Positions 47,636 to 58,000 of a stretch of DNA of 64,000 nucleotides are shown here, piece after piece. The notes under the pieces were generated by a model. It searched no databases. It saw nothing but the letters and a program-made list of their open reading frames with translations, and was not told where the DNA came from. Where the stretch lies: the NCBI GenBank assembly GCA_025361565.1, contig JANYKN010000126.1, forward strand, positions 173,700-237,699. Direction: 5' to 3'. This stretch comes from Bacteroidota bacterium (lineage in GTDB: Bacteria > Bacteroidota > Bacteroidia > Bacteroidales > NBLH01). How positions within the stretch are numbered: the stretch's first letter is position 1; each line of letters opens with the position of its first letter. Made by a program: the position numbers and the translations under genes.

Positions 47636-47969
47636 AATTAAGATTTATCTTACATTGAAATTATATTGTTCATTGCAAAACCAAAATTAAATCTTGATAA
47701 AATTGATTATCTTTACAATGTAATCTTAGAATATAGGCAGGAAATTGAACAGGAAAAAATTATTGGTATTCAAATAAAACATATTCATATTGTACTCATT
47801 AAATGATAATTATATAAAATAGATTAATTAATTTTATCAATTTTGAAATATATCGATTGGCAATGGTTTTAAATTTTGTTAACAGTAATCAGAGTCATTA
47901 AAAAATTGGATTAAAGGGTTAAAGCTTGTTCGGTTTCATTTTTTGAATAAATAACTAAAATAGATTTTT
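47636..47969. other. Non-coding interval, 334 bases
   Basis: AT-rich. A frame from a TTG at 47666 to 47806 (about 46 codons, FIAKPKLNLDKIDYLYNVILEY...) has a mixed protein-like composition but no ATG and no start signal. Otherwise no promoter, hairpin or repeat that I can support. Confidence 0.5.
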
Positions 47970-49136
47970 GTGAAATACAACATCCTGGTAGTTGACGACG
48001 ATCGATTTGTGCACATGTATATTGAAAATGTCATTGAAACTGAGCATCACGATTACAGGATTATCTCAGCTTACAATGGTAAAGAAGCATGTGAAATTGC
48101 TTCCCAGGAAGAGGTTGACCTAATTATTATGGATTGGGAAATGCCGGTAATGAATGGAATTGAAGCTTTGGAGCAGTTGAAAAGTGATCCAAAAACCAAT
48201 GATATTCCAGTTATTATTATTACATCTTCAGGAAATTTGCAAACTGCTTTTGATGCAGGGGCAATTGATTTTATTAGAAAGCCGATTGATCAGGTCGAAC
48301 TCTTAGTTCGGGTAAAATCTACACTTTCAATGTTTAAACTGATAAAAAATATTGTAAAGCAAACTGAAATTTTAGAACAACAATCATTTGAACTTGAACA
48401 GAAAAATCAAACTTTAAAAGTAGAGCAGGAAAAATCCGATACACTTTTACAAAATATCTTACCAGCTGAAATAGCTGAGCAATTAAAAAATAAAGGTTCA
48501 GTTGATGCAAAAACTTATAAAACAGTAAGTGTTTTATTTACTGATTTTAAAGGATTTACTCAAATATCTGAAAAATTAACTCCACAACAAATTATTGTTG
48601 AACTAAGTATATTTTTTGCAAAATTTGATGAAATTATTGGCGGCCATTTTATTGAAAAAATTAAGACAATTGGTGATTCATACATGTGCGTTGGCGGGCT
48701 TCCATTGAGAAATAAAAGTAATCCAATTGATACCGTATTGGCAGGTCTTGAAATGCAGGATTTTGTTACCAAATTAAATGAAGAAAAATTAGCAAAGGGC
48801 GAAGTTGCCTGGAATCTTCGTTTAGGAATCCATACAGGCAAAGTGATTGCTGGCGTTATTGGGAAGAAAAAATTTGCTTATGATATTTGGGGCGATACAG
48901 TGAATACTGCCAGCCGTATGGAGTCTGCAGGAGAAGTTGGCAAGGTTAATATTTCAGGAGAAACTTTCAAACATATCGAAGAATATTTTGATTGCGAATA
49001 CAGGGGCAAGATTGTAGCCAAAAATAAAGGTGAAATTGATATGTATTTCGTACATGGCTTAAAACCTGATTTTGCTGAACCTGGATCTATTATATATCCG
49101 AACAAAGATTTCAGAAGCATTTTATCCGAATACTAA
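47970..49136 (+). CDS. Response regulator fused to class III adenylate cyclase
   Basis: 388 residues starting with GTG. Receiver domain at residues 1-120 with acidic residues 9-11, phospho-acceptor Asp55 (IMDWEMP) and KPIDQ. A coiled-coil linker follows (IVKQTEILEQQSFELEQKNQTL). The cyclase domain (about 180-380) has metal-binding Asp in FTDFKGFT, the pair KIKTIGDSYMCVGG, adenine-selecting Lys (EKIKTIGD) and Asp (YDIWGDTVN), and transition-state Asn and Arg (NTASRM). The Lys/Asp pair predicts ATP as substrate rather than GTP. A cAMP target or partner kinase is not seen nearby. Confidence 0.9.
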   Translation: MKYNILVVDDDRFVHMYIENVIETEHHDYRIISAYNGKEACEIASQEEVDLIIMDWEMPVMNGIEALEQLKSDPKTNDIPVIIITSSGNLQTAFDAGAIDFIRKPIDQVELLVRVKSTLSMFKLIKNIVKQTEILEQQSFELEQKNQTLKVEQEKSDTLLQNILPAEIAEQLKNKGSVDAKTYKTVSVLFTDFKGFTQISEKLTPQQIIVELSIFFAKFDEIIGGHFIEKIKTIGDSYMCVGGLPLRNKSNPIDTVLAGLEMQDFVTKLNEEKLAKGEVAWNLRLGIHTGKVIAGVIGKKKFAYDIWGDTVNTASRMESAGEVGKVNISGETFKHIEEYFDCEYRGKIVAKNKGEIDMYFVHGLKPDFAEPGSIIYPNKDFRSILSEY

Positions 49137-49186
49137 TCTTGTGCTAATTTATTGCAACCATTCTAAACTATTTATCATCTTATATT

Positions 49187-49194
49187 TAAATTTG
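49187..49194 (+). promoter_or_regulatory. Candidate -7 box of the 49.27 kb lipoprotein gene
   Basis: TAAATTTG, about 75 bases before the ATG; no clear -33 element. Confidence 0.4.
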
Positions 49195-49269
49195 TAACTT
49201 TTATGCATAGCAATAAAAAGTTATAGAAATCGTTTTATCTATCTAAAGTTAAATTAAAAAAGATTTACA

Positions 49270-50043
49270 ATGAAAAATAATTTATTTAAGTTAATGACCT
49301 TATTGTTTTCAATTGGTTTATTTATAGCATCTTGTAATGATGTTTCTTTAAAACAACCTGAACTTGATACAAATGCTGCAACTGACAATGCTACCTCAAA
49401 TAAAGCTACTATCGATGTTTTTGGTGCAATTGATAATGGAGTCAATAGTTTAGGAAAATCAGTTTCAGTTTGCCCAAGCGTAAAATTAAGTAATGATTCA
49501 CTAATTATTGATTATGGAACTACATGTCCTGCAGGTGCTGATGGTGTAGTTAGAACTGGTAAAATTATCGCAAAGTTTACCGGATTTAGTGGATGGTTAG
49601 ATGGAACAAGCGCTGTAATTAGTTTGGTTAATTACACAATTAATGGAAAACCACTTACAGGTACAATTACAGTTACCTGTCATATTGATGCAAGTCAGGT
49701 TAAGTCATTTGAAATTGTGAGCACAAATATGCTTCTTACCTTCATTGATGCTACTACCGTTTCATGGAATTCTTCTAATACAATGTCATTGGTTAAAACC
49801 GTTGGTATAGACAAATATTGGAGTATCAGTGGAACTTCAGATGGTATTTCAAGAAAAGAACTGAATTTTAGCAGTACGGCGACTAATTTATTGACAGATC
49901 CTGCATGTAAATGGTTTGTTGGAGGCACACTTACTATTACTCAGGGAAGTGTAGTTGATGCTCTTACTTTTAGTGATTGTGGTAATGTTTCAATAAAACA
50001 CAATAACCTACCTGCTATTCAGGTTAATCTCAATACACTCTAA
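49270..50043 (+). CDS. Lipoprotein, unknown function
   Basis: 257 residues. The N terminus MKNNLFKLMTLLFSIGLFIASC is a lipoprotein signal with Cys22. The mature part is rich in Thr/Ser/Asn/Gly beta structure, with KIIAKFTGFSGWLDGTSAVISL and TINGKPLTGTITVTCHID segments in the style of a surface-layer or fimbria-like beta sandwich. Acidic, no recognised family. Ended by a strong terminator at 50067. It stands alone after the cyclase gene. Confidence 0.7.
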   Translation: MKNNLFKLMTLLFSIGLFIASCNDVSLKQPELDTNAATDNATSNKATIDVFGAIDNGVNSLGKSVSVCPSVKLSNDSLIIDYGTTCPAGADGVVRTGKIIAKFTGFSGWLDGTSAVISLVNYTINGKPLTGTITVTCHIDASQVKSFEIVSTNMLLTFIDATTVSWNSSNTMSLVKTVGIDKYWSISGTSDGISRKELNFSSTATNLLTDPACKWFVGGTLTITQGSVVDALTFSDCGNVSIKHNNLPAIQVNLNTL

Positions 50044-50066
50044 TTTAGAATTGTTGAAAATTCACA

Positions 50067-50094
50067 GGCTGCTTCTTTTGAAGCAGCCTTTTTT
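50067..50094 (+). terminator. Intrinsic terminator of the lipoprotein gene
   Basis: GGCTGCTTC-tttt-GAAGCAGCC and then a T-run. It overlaps the stop codon of the convergent Lpd-like gene at 50093. Confidence 0.88.
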
Positions 50095-51571
50095 ATGGAT
50101 TCCAGTCCCAAACTTTAATATAATCCGGAAAAGCACTTGGTTTATAAATGGATTTGTTTTTAAAAACTCGCATACATTCCTGAATGCCTTCTGTAATACT
50201 TGGATGTGGATGCACTACCCGCATTACTTCCACCAGACTGTTGCCCTGATTGATTAAGTGAGCAACGGATACTATTAATGCCGAAGCCTGAGGTCCTGCT
50301 GCCCTCATTCCTAAAATTTTTTCACTACCGTCGTTACTAATAATTATTTTTATAAAACCGCTGGAGTTTCTCATCGCCAACGCCCTGCTTACCAACTCGT
50401 TTGAATAATAAGCTGCACGATAAGGAATTTTTTTTGCTTGTGCTTGTTTTTCATTCATTCCAACTGCTGCTACTTCAGGTCTGAAAAACATAAGAGTGGA
50501 CATGTTTGAATATTCTAACGGAAAGGAGGGCTCTGCATACAACTTTTTTACAGAATATCTACCTTGCATTTCAGCAATATTATACAATTGTCCATATCCT
50601 GTTATGTCACCGGCAGCGTATACTTTAACATCTTCAGGACTACCTTTTATTAAACAGTCACTTTCAATTTGGATATTGCCTCGTAAATCGGGTTTAATTC
50701 CAATATTATCAAGACCCAGGTTATCTGTGTTAGGAACCCTACCAATTGATATAAGAGCTACATCAACTTCCAATACTTTACTATGACCATCTTCATAATC
50801 CAAAATGACTTCGAGATAATCTGCATGTTTTTTAATCGTTCTTAGACTTGCCGTATAATGGATAATTACACCATTTTTTTCAAGATTTTTCGAAACAAAA
50901 TTACTAACATCTTCATCTTCAAAAGGAATTACACGATGATCTCTGTCCAGCAAATGCACTTCGGTTTGTTTAAAACTGGAAAATATAGTAGCATATTCAG
51001 TTCCAATTATCCCAGAACCAATAATAATCATTCTCTCAGGAAATTCTTTTAGGTTTAATATTCCATCAGAATTTATAATTCTTTCCTGATCAACCTCTAT
51101 TCCCGGGTATTCTTTAGGTCTTGAACCTGTTGCTATTACGAAACTTAATCCTTTTATAAATTCTTTTTGTCCATCTTTTTCTATCAGGATAGTGTTTTTG
51201 TCGATAAAGCTGGCCATGCCAAATTTTAAGGTCACACTTCCATTTGTAGATTTAACCTTTGAAAAAGACTCTATCTGCGATAACATTTGGAGTTGCTTGG
51301 TTTTAGCTGCTTTTATTACAGATTTTCTTACTTCCTGATAATCTACCTTTAGAGCCAACGCTCTAAAGCCCCGATCAATTGAAGCTGCAACTGCATAATC
51401 TTGGGATAATTCCCACATAGTTTTTGAACTAAGGGCACCGTTCATAACGCCTGTTCCACCAATTTCATTGGCTTCAATCAAGCATACATGTCTATTAAAG
51501 TCAAGCGCCCTCATCGCGGCAGCATATCCTCCTGGTCCGCTACCAATAACTATTAAATCAAAATTTTCCAT
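50093..51571 (-). CDS. Dihydrolipoamide dehydrogenase homologue lacking the redox disulfide
   Basis: 492 residues. The FAD-binding GSGPGGYAA (residues 10-18), the NAD(P)-binding GSGIIGTEYATIF and the second FAD-binding AAGDITGYG are all present, and the catalytic His/Glu pair is there (HPHPSITEG). In true Lpd the segment after the first FAD motif is GGTCLNxGCxPSK. Here it reads GGTGVMNGALSSK: Gly41 and Ala46 replace both redox cysteines. The protein should still bind FAD and pyridine nucleotide but cannot run the lipoyl disulfide cycle. Alternatives: transhydrogenase-like or a different acceptor. No 2-oxo-acid dehydrogenase subunits nearby. Confidence 0.8.
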   Translation of the reverse strand: MENFDLIVIGSGPGGYAAAMRALDFNRHVCLIEANEIGGTGVMNGALSSKTMWELSQDYAVAASIDRGFRALALKVDYQEVRKSVIKAAKTKQLQMLSQIESFSKVKSTNGSVTLKFGMASFIDKNTILIEKDGQKEFIKGLSFVIATGSRPKEYPGIEVDQERIINSDGILNLKEFPERMIIIGSGIIGTEYATIFSSFKQTEVHLLDRDHRVIPFEDEDVSNFVSKNLEKNGVIIHYTASLRTIKKHADYLEVILDYEDGHSKVLEVDVALISIGRVPNTDNLGLDNIGIKPDLRGNIQIESDCLIKGSPEDVKVYAAGDITGYGQLYNIAEMQGRYSVKKLYAEPSFPLEYSNMSTLMFFRPEVAAVGMNEKQAQAKKIPYRAAYYSNELVSRALAMRNSSGFIKIIISNDGSEKILGMRAAGPQASALIVSVAHLINQGNSLVEVMRVVHPHPSITEGIQECMRVFKNKSIYKPSAFPDYIKVWDWNP

Positions 51572-51823
51572 AAAATGCTAACAAATTGAATCTAAGATAA
51601 AATAATTTAATAGAAATAGATAATGTTTATATTATTAATAGATAAATGTATGAAATTCGTTAAGTTTGTTTTTTGATGACATATAGTTATCAGATTGTAA
51701 TACAATAGATTAGTTTGATTTGTTTGAATTTTATTTTTAGGATTATAATTCGATAATTTCAAATCGGACTTGCATTTTATTAAAAAACCAGAATAGGATT
51801 TACTAAAAAACTTTTATTTGTCT

Positions 51824-51831
51824 TATCTTTG
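51824..51831 (+). promoter_or_regulatory. Candidate -7 box of the DUF4834 gene
   Basis: TATCTTTG. It lies inside a possible longer reading from 51818, so transcription starting near 51838 favours the ATG at 51860. Confidence 0.5.
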
Positions 51832-51859
51832 TTGCCAAATTTTAAAGAATAATAAAACA

Positions 51860-52096
51860 ATGGTCTTAATAAAATTTATTTTATTTGCTTACGCTGTCTA
51901 TTATGTTTTTAAGTCAGTTGCAAGATTCTTTTTGCCTTTCATGTTCAAGGATTTTCAGCAAAAAATGAATGGAAATGGTCAGAATCAACATAAAAATAAA
52001 AGGGAAGGAGAAGTTACTATCGAGTATAAAGGAACTGGTAAAAAATCTTTCGACAAAAATATTGGTGAGTATATTGACTATGAAGAAATAAAATAA
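51860..52096 (+). CDS. DUF4834 family small membrane protein
   Basis: 78 residues. One N-terminal membrane helix (VLIKFILFAYAVYYVFKSVARFF) and a basic-polar linker with Gln/Asn/Lys; the end reads GKKSFDKNIGEYIDYEEI, the C-terminal signature of DUF4834. The ATG at 51860 is chosen because the candidate -7 box lies 29 bases upstream. No known function. The terminator that follows is shared with the convergent isomerase gene. Confidence 0.75.
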   Translation: MVLIKFILFAYAVYYVFKSVARFFLPFMFKDFQQKMNGNGQNQHKNKREGEVTIEYKGTGKKSFDKNIGEYIDYEEIK

Positions 52097-52102
52097 TAAA
52101 AA

Positions 52103-52146
52103 AAACAGGTAGGAAATGATCTTATAGCCATTTGCCTACCTGTTTG
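52103..52146. terminator. Strong bidirectional terminator between convergent genes
   Basis: Stem of AAACAGGTAGG pairing with CCTACCTGTTT, extended by AATG/CATT after a one-base bulge, with a ten-base loop, an A-run before and T-rich sequence after. Serves DUF4834 (+) and the isomerase (-). Confidence 0.85.
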
Positions 52147-52166
52147 TTATGTAATATTAAATTCTA

Positions 52167-54320
52167 TTAATAGAATTTAGAGCGCTCATCTTTTATATCT
52201 GCAGATTCTTTTAAAGCATTTAGAACCTGACCCATATCACCATAATTCGGATTAGGGTAAACCCTGCCTTGTAACTCATTCAACAATCTTGTCTTTTCAA
52301 CAGTTAAGTCTAGCTTTTCGGTATTCATCGAAGGTGTGATTATCTTAATGTTGATAACATAAACTCCATTTTCGCCTTTTATAGGTTTAGAGATTTTGTT
52401 TTTTTCGCTTGTAACTGCACTAGCTAAAACAGCTGGCTCAAATCCCATGCCCTGAATTTGGAATGAAGAAAAACTAATGTTTTTGGCCTCTTGAACCTGT
52501 GCCTTTAATGTTTGAGCAATTGTCTGAATATTTCCTGATAGCGAGCTATTCATTTGTTTTAACAGGATTTCAGCTTTTTTCTCTTTTATAACTTCAGTTT
52601 TTACAAATTCCTGAACTTGCTCCAATGGTGCTATACCTTCTTTTTTAATATCCGCTAAAGTACCTACAACATATCGGTTCCCAAGTTCAAATACTTCAGA
52701 TACATCTCCTTTTTTAGCTGTATAAACCCAACGGATCAATTGTCTTGGAGATTCCAAGCCTGAAATAAAAGTTCCATTTTCAGTTAATCCCGGAGCTGTT
52801 CGTTTAATTAACATTTGTTTTGTAATAGACTCCTCGAATTTTGGAAGAGTCCTATTCTCTCCTGCAAATTTACTGGCCAGAGCATATGCTTTTTGATAAG
52901 TTTCAGTACTTGGCATAATTTTTCTTTCAAGAAATCCAACCTGGATTTTTTTATTCTTTGCACCTTCAGCTGTTTTTATAAAAAGATGCACTCCATACTC
53001 TTTAGAAACAGTTACAATTTCATTCAGATTTTTATTTACCAATTCATCAAATGGTGCAAGAGGAATCCTATTTACCTGCTGACCTTCAACTACCCATCCT
53101 AATTCTCCACCTTTATCCAAACTTGCTTTATCAGCAGAATATTCTTTTGCAACTGTTGCAAAATCAATTCCGCCTTCAATAACAGTTTTTAAACTATCGG
53201 CAACTTTTTTAGCTTTATCAATGTCTGCAATATTTTTTCCATCAATTGCAATTAATATATGTTTTACTTGGATTGAATCTGGAATTGAAGTGCTCTCAAT
53301 TAATTTTGCAAGTTTATAAGATCCATCCTCAAAGTAAGGTCCATATACAGCACCTGGTGTGTTTGAAAACAAAAAACTGTCAACTACAGCATTTGTAATA
53401 TCACCTTTTTTATAATGTTTAGGATCAAAAGCTTTATCGGAGTTAAAACTAATATATTGTTTAATATCTTCAGTTGTTTTAAACTCATTAACTACTTTAT
53501 TTATCCAGTTAAAGGTGTAAAGTGTATCTTTATGAGAAGGTAATACGTCAAAAGTTACATAAGCAAGATCTCTTGTATTTTTTTGCTCGTATTTTTTCTT
53601 ATGTTCCTTATAGTATTTTTCAAGTTCATCTTTACTTACTGTGATACTGCTGTCAGATATATCGGTGTAATACTTGGCAACAAAATCAAAATCTACAAGA
53701 TAGTTTCTTCTGCTAAATTCAGTTTCAACTACTTGTTTTGGAACATACAGACCTTTTGAAATCATTGTAAGATACTTTCTTATCATTCGGTTTGATGTAA
53801 CTTGTTTTTCAAGATTAAGCAAATAATCTTTTGTTTTACCGGTTTTATCCTCATTCATATTTTTGTAAAAATACACAACTCTTGAAGGATCAAAAACTCC
53901 AGTTTGTTGATTAGCAAATGCAGGCTCTCGTGAAACCATTGGATCTACACTTTTACCCTGAATTAAATCAAACAATTCATCACTACTTACAGCTATTCCA
54001 AGTGTGTTATATTGATCCTGAAGCAAGAGCTTTTGAATCATATTATCCCAAACCAATTCGCGGATTCTTTCTTTATCCGATTCTGTAATTGATTGCAAAC
54101 TATTGTTTTGTTTGTAGGTTTCAATAGTTTGAGTAACTTCTTGCTCATAATCCTGGTAATTTATACTTTGGCCATTAACCTCAGCAATTCTATTTCTGTC
54201 GCCCGAAAATAGACTGTTCCCTTTATTAATGAAATCGCCAAGGATAAACATTAACAACGAAAATCCAATAATTACTGCTACTAATGGACCTCTCTTTCTG
54301 ATATTCTCTAATGCTGCCAT
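52167..54320 (-). CDS. PpiD/SurA-like peptidyl-prolyl isomerase
   Basis: 717 residues. Inner-membrane-anchored periplasmic folding factor. A membrane helix lies at about residues 12-30 (LVAVIIGFSLLMFILGDF), then a SurA_N-like helical chaperone part, and a parvulin (PPIC) domain at about residues 340-445 with VKHILIAIDGK, GGIDFATVAKEYSADKAS and GGELGWVVEGQ. A second, degenerate PPIC-like region follows. In Bacteroidota this kind of gene is often near lptC and hemolysin-like genes, but here it is 30 kb away. Helps outer-membrane proteins fold. Candidate -7 box at 54365-54372. Confidence 0.88.
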   Translation of the reverse strand: MAALENIRKRGPLVAVIIGFSLLMFILGDFINKGNSLFSGDRNRIAEVNGQSINYQDYEQEVTQTIETYKQNNSLQSITESDKERIRELVWDNMIQKLLLQDQYNTLGIAVSSDELFDLIQGKSVDPMVSREPAFANQQTGVFDPSRVVYFYKNMNEDKTGKTKDYLLNLEKQVTSNRMIRKYLTMISKGLYVPKQVVETEFSRRNYLVDFDFVAKYYTDISDSSITVSKDELEKYYKEHKKKYEQKNTRDLAYVTFDVLPSHKDTLYTFNWINKVVNEFKTTEDIKQYISFNSDKAFDPKHYKKGDITNAVVDSFLFSNTPGAVYGPYFEDGSYKLAKLIESTSIPDSIQVKHILIAIDGKNIADIDKAKKVADSLKTVIEGGIDFATVAKEYSADKASLDKGGELGWVVEGQQVNRIPLAPFDELVNKNLNEIVTVSKEYGVHLFIKTAEGAKNKKIQVGFLERKIMPSTETYQKAYALASKFAGENRTLPKFEESITKQMLIKRTAPGLTENGTFISGLESPRQLIRWVYTAKKGDVSEVFELGNRYVVGTLADIKKEGIAPLEQVQEFVKTEVIKEKKAEILLKQMNSSLSGNIQTIAQTLKAQVQEAKNISFSSFQIQGMGFEPAVLASAVTSEKNKISKPIKGENGVYVINIKIITPSMNTEKLDLTVEKTRLLNELQGRVYPNPNYGDMGQVLNALKESADIKDERSKFY

Positions 54321-54364
54321 TTGTTATATACTATTAAATATTTGTGTTTTTAAATTTTGAGCTG

Positions 54365-54372
54365 CAAAGATA
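54365..54372 (-). promoter_or_regulatory. Candidate -7 box of the isomerase gene
   Basis: Minus-strand TATCTTTG, about 45 bases before the ATG. No -33 TTTG at the usual distance. Confidence 0.4.
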
Positions 54373-54538
54373 TAAAAAAAAACAAATGAAAAAAGCGATT
54401 TGATTATTAAGTATTTATGGTTATAAAGAATTGAAAATCAATAATATAAGAACTAAAATTGATGTGTTTTATTAAGAATTGGATATTGTTATTCCAATTT
54501 ATTTCATTCTCGGGTTTTTTTTACATCATTTTGAATCG

Positions 54539-55030
54539 CTAATACAACTTCAAAAACTCATATGAATTTCTGGTATATTTCATAAATCTTTCAAAATCAG
54601 CAAAACTAAGAACTAGCGATGCGGTGTTTACTCCTGGATGAAAACTTATGGATTTGGCGTTTAAAAGCATTTCATCCAAAAATACATGTATATGATTTTC
54701 AATATCATTCACTAATGCAAGTGGCGATACTGAGCCCGCTTTTACTGTTAAATATTGTTCAAGGCGCCAATCGGATGCAAAACTTAATTTCCCTTGTTTA
54801 AGCTTTACTTCCAGCCATTTAACGGATAAATTTTGTGTATGCTCAAATACTACCAAATAATGCTTGTCACCTTTGTGATTTCTTAGAAATATATTTTTGC
54901 AATGAGTAGCATCCAAATCTTTCCAATATTCTTTTGCAATTTCAATTGTTGGGGCTGGAGGATGTTCGTGATATTCAAATTTTATATCTAGATTTCTCAA
55001 AGCTTTATAAATCTCTAATGAGCCATTCAT
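54539..55030 (-). CDS. ProXp-ala type aminoacyl-tRNA deacylase
   Basis: 163 residues. Trans-editing enzyme that hydrolyses mischarged Ala-tRNA(Pro). The YbaK/INS-like fold is seen in FEYHEHPPAPTIEIA, KNIFLRNHKGDKHYLVVF (the invariant Lys in the active site), LASDWRLEQYLTVKAGSVSPLALVND and FHPGVNTASLVLSF. The KAGSVSPLALVND and HPGVN segments are those of the free-standing ProX family (PrdX/ProXp-ala). Separated from mfd by 41 bases and transcribed with it. Confidence 0.85.
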   Translation of the reverse strand: MNGSLEIYKALRNLDIKFEYHEHPPAPTIEIAKEYWKDLDATHCKNIFLRNHKGDKHYLVVFEHTQNLSVKWLEVKLKQGKLSFASDWRLEQYLTVKAGSVSPLALVNDIENHIHVFLDEMLLNAKSISFHPGVNTASLVLSFADFERFMKYTRNSYEFLKLY

Positions 55031-55071
55031 ACCTTATATATTTATAATGATCTAATTTCCAATTTCCTTTT

Positions 55072-58000
55072 TCAATCGTGCTTCATCATTTTAGATAGTG
55101 TTTCATTTGCTTTGTGAATTGATTTAATAGGCTCAACTTGCAATATGAGTTTTTCTTTTTGTTCCTTGAGCCTGCACTTTTTAGGATTTTGGTTCACATA
55201 AGTCAATATCCCTGAAAATACTTGTGAATTGAAGTAATAGGAAGAATCATCAGCAAGAAAGTAACAAAACATTTTATCGTTTTTGAGAATTATTTTAGCC
55301 AATCCAAGCCGTTGAGCCAGCCAACGCATTTTAACTGCAATTAATAATTCTGATGTTTGTTCAGGAATAGGGCCAAACCTATCAGTTAATTCTTTTTCGA
55401 AATTGATTAACAATTCTTCATCTTTAATGCTATCCAAATCTCTGTATAATCTAATCCGCTCTGCCGTATTTTCAATATAAGTTACTGGAAATAAAAGTTC
55501 CAGATCTGTATCAATTTGGCAATCTGGTAAGAAATTCTTCGAAAGATCTTTCTCTTCTTGCCTGGTTTCTTCAGTTGCGTTGTTTCGGTTTTCTTCGTGT
55601 AGTTCAAACAAGGCTTCATTCAATATTTGCTGATACGTTTCAAAACCGATATCAGCAATAAAACCACTTTGCTCACCTCCTAAAAGATTACCTGCACCTC
55701 GGATATCTAAATCCTGGAGTGCAATATTAAAACCACTTCCAAGTTCGGAGAATTCTTCAATAGCATTCAATCTTTTCCGTGCTTCTGGAGTTAAAACTGT
55801 TAATGGTGGCGCTAAAAGATAACAATATGCTTTCTTGTTAGACCGTCCAACCCTACCTCTTAATTGGTGTAAATCGCTTAGACCAAAATTTTGTGCATCA
55901 TTTATAATAATGGTATTTGCATTTGGTATGTCTAATCCTGATTCAATTATTGTTGTGGCAATCAAAACATCATATTCCTGATTGATAAAATCTAGCATAA
56001 TAGTTTCCAATTCATGGCCTTTCATTTGTCCGTGGGCAAAAACCGACTTAACATCAGGGCAAAGGCGTTTAATCAATCTCTGAATTTCAGCTATATTTTG
56101 AACCCTGTTATGGATCATAAATACCTGTCCATTTCGCTGTACTTCATAATTAATAGCATCTTTAAGTATTTCTTCATCAAAAGTATGCAGTTGAGTTAAA
56201 ATGGGATATCGATCCGGAGGGGCGGTATTTATAACAGATAAATCCCTGGCTCCCATCAAAGAGAATTGCATGGTGCGGGGTATTGGAGTGGCAGTTAGCG
56301 TTAATGTGTCAACATTGATCTTGATTTGTTTTAGTTTTTCTTTTATCGAAACTCCAAATTTTTGTTCTTCGTCGATTATTAGCAATCCAAGATCTTTAAA
56401 TTTAATGTCACTTCCAACAATTCTGTGCGTTCCAATTAAAATGTCAAGTTTTCCCTCTGCCAAATCTTTAATAATTTCTGTTTGTTTTTTTTGGCTTTTT
56501 AATCTGCTGATATAGTCAACTTTAACTGCAAAGTCCTTTAGTCGTTTTGTAAATGTCTGATAGTGTTGCAACGCAAGGATAGTGGTGGGAACCAATACTG
56601 CCACTTGTTTTCCATCTGTAACTGCTTTAAAAGCTGCCCTTATCGCCACTTCAGTTTTTCCAAAACCAACATCACCGCATACCAGCCTGTCCATTGGAAG
56701 TTCAGATTCCATGTCCGCTTTTGTTTGTATAGTTGCTTTGAGCTGATCTGGTGTATCTTCGTATATGAATGATGCTTCCAATGCCTCTTGTAGATAAGTA
56801 TCGGGTGAAAATTGAAATCCCTGTTCGTCTTTTCTTTTGGCATAGAGTGCAATCAATTCTTTGGCAATATCCTTAACTTTGCTTTTGGTTTTTTCTTTGG
56901 TTTTTTGCCAAACACCAGAACCAAGTTTATGCAAATTTGGTGGAATTCCATCGCCACCTCTGTATTTCGAAACTTTATGCAGCGAATGGATACTTACAAA
57001 AACCGCATCATTGTTCTGATACAAAATGCGGATTGTTTCCTGTTTTTTTCCATTATTTTCTATCGTGTTTATCCCACCAAATTTGCCAATTCCATAATCC
57101 GAATGAACAACATAATCTCCCGGCTGCAAACTTGTTATCTCTTTAAAGGAAAGCGCACTTTTATTTTCACTGAATTTGTCGTTTATTAGCTTTACGCGAT
57201 GAAAACGATTGAAAATTTGGTGATCAGTATAACAACTGATTTTTAAGTCTTTATCAATAAATCCTTCGTGGAGGATTTCGTTAACAGGTACGAAATCAAC
57301 TTTTATCTTTACTTCATCAGAATGCAGGATGGATTTTAACCTTTCGAGTTGTACCGGATTTGCCGATAATATATAATTGGTAAATCCTTCTTCTCTTCTT
57401 AAAGCTATAGTTTCTGCCAGAAAATTAAAATTCTTGTTAAAATCTATTTGCTTGCTTTGCGAAAATTCATAAAATTGATTTGCTTTGAATTTGGCTTGAG
57501 CGCCCAGAGCAACCTGATGAAACAGATTTAGCTTTGCATTGAAATCATCAGGATGGATAAAATCTTCGATTTGAATCTGAAAATCAGCTGTAATTTCAGG
57601 TTTTTGATTTTCTAATTTTTTGTATACAAAATCAACCTGCTCTATTAAATATTGAAAATCCTTAATCCATAGAATAGAATCAGGACTTAAAAGTTCCATG
57701 AAATTTGATTTCTCCGAAACAGGTGTTAATTTGCTTACATTTGGATGAATGGTAACGCTTTCAAGTTGGTTAAGCGAAAGCTGGTTCATTACATCAAAAG
57801 TTCTGATTGAGTCTACTTCATCACCAAATAAATCTATCCGGTAAGGGTTTTCGTCCGCAAAAGAAAAAACATCGATAATACTTCCTCTTATTGAAAAATC
57901 ACCGGGTCCAAATACAAAATCAGTCCGGCTAAAACCATATTCCTGTAAAAATTCTCTTAAAAAACTCGTTGAAATTTTTTCGCCCTTGTGAATCGAAAAA

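Noticed and set aside
47666..47806. 46-codon frame after the PNP gene
   Set aside because: No ATG or start signal; not supported enough to list as a gene, though composition is protein-like.
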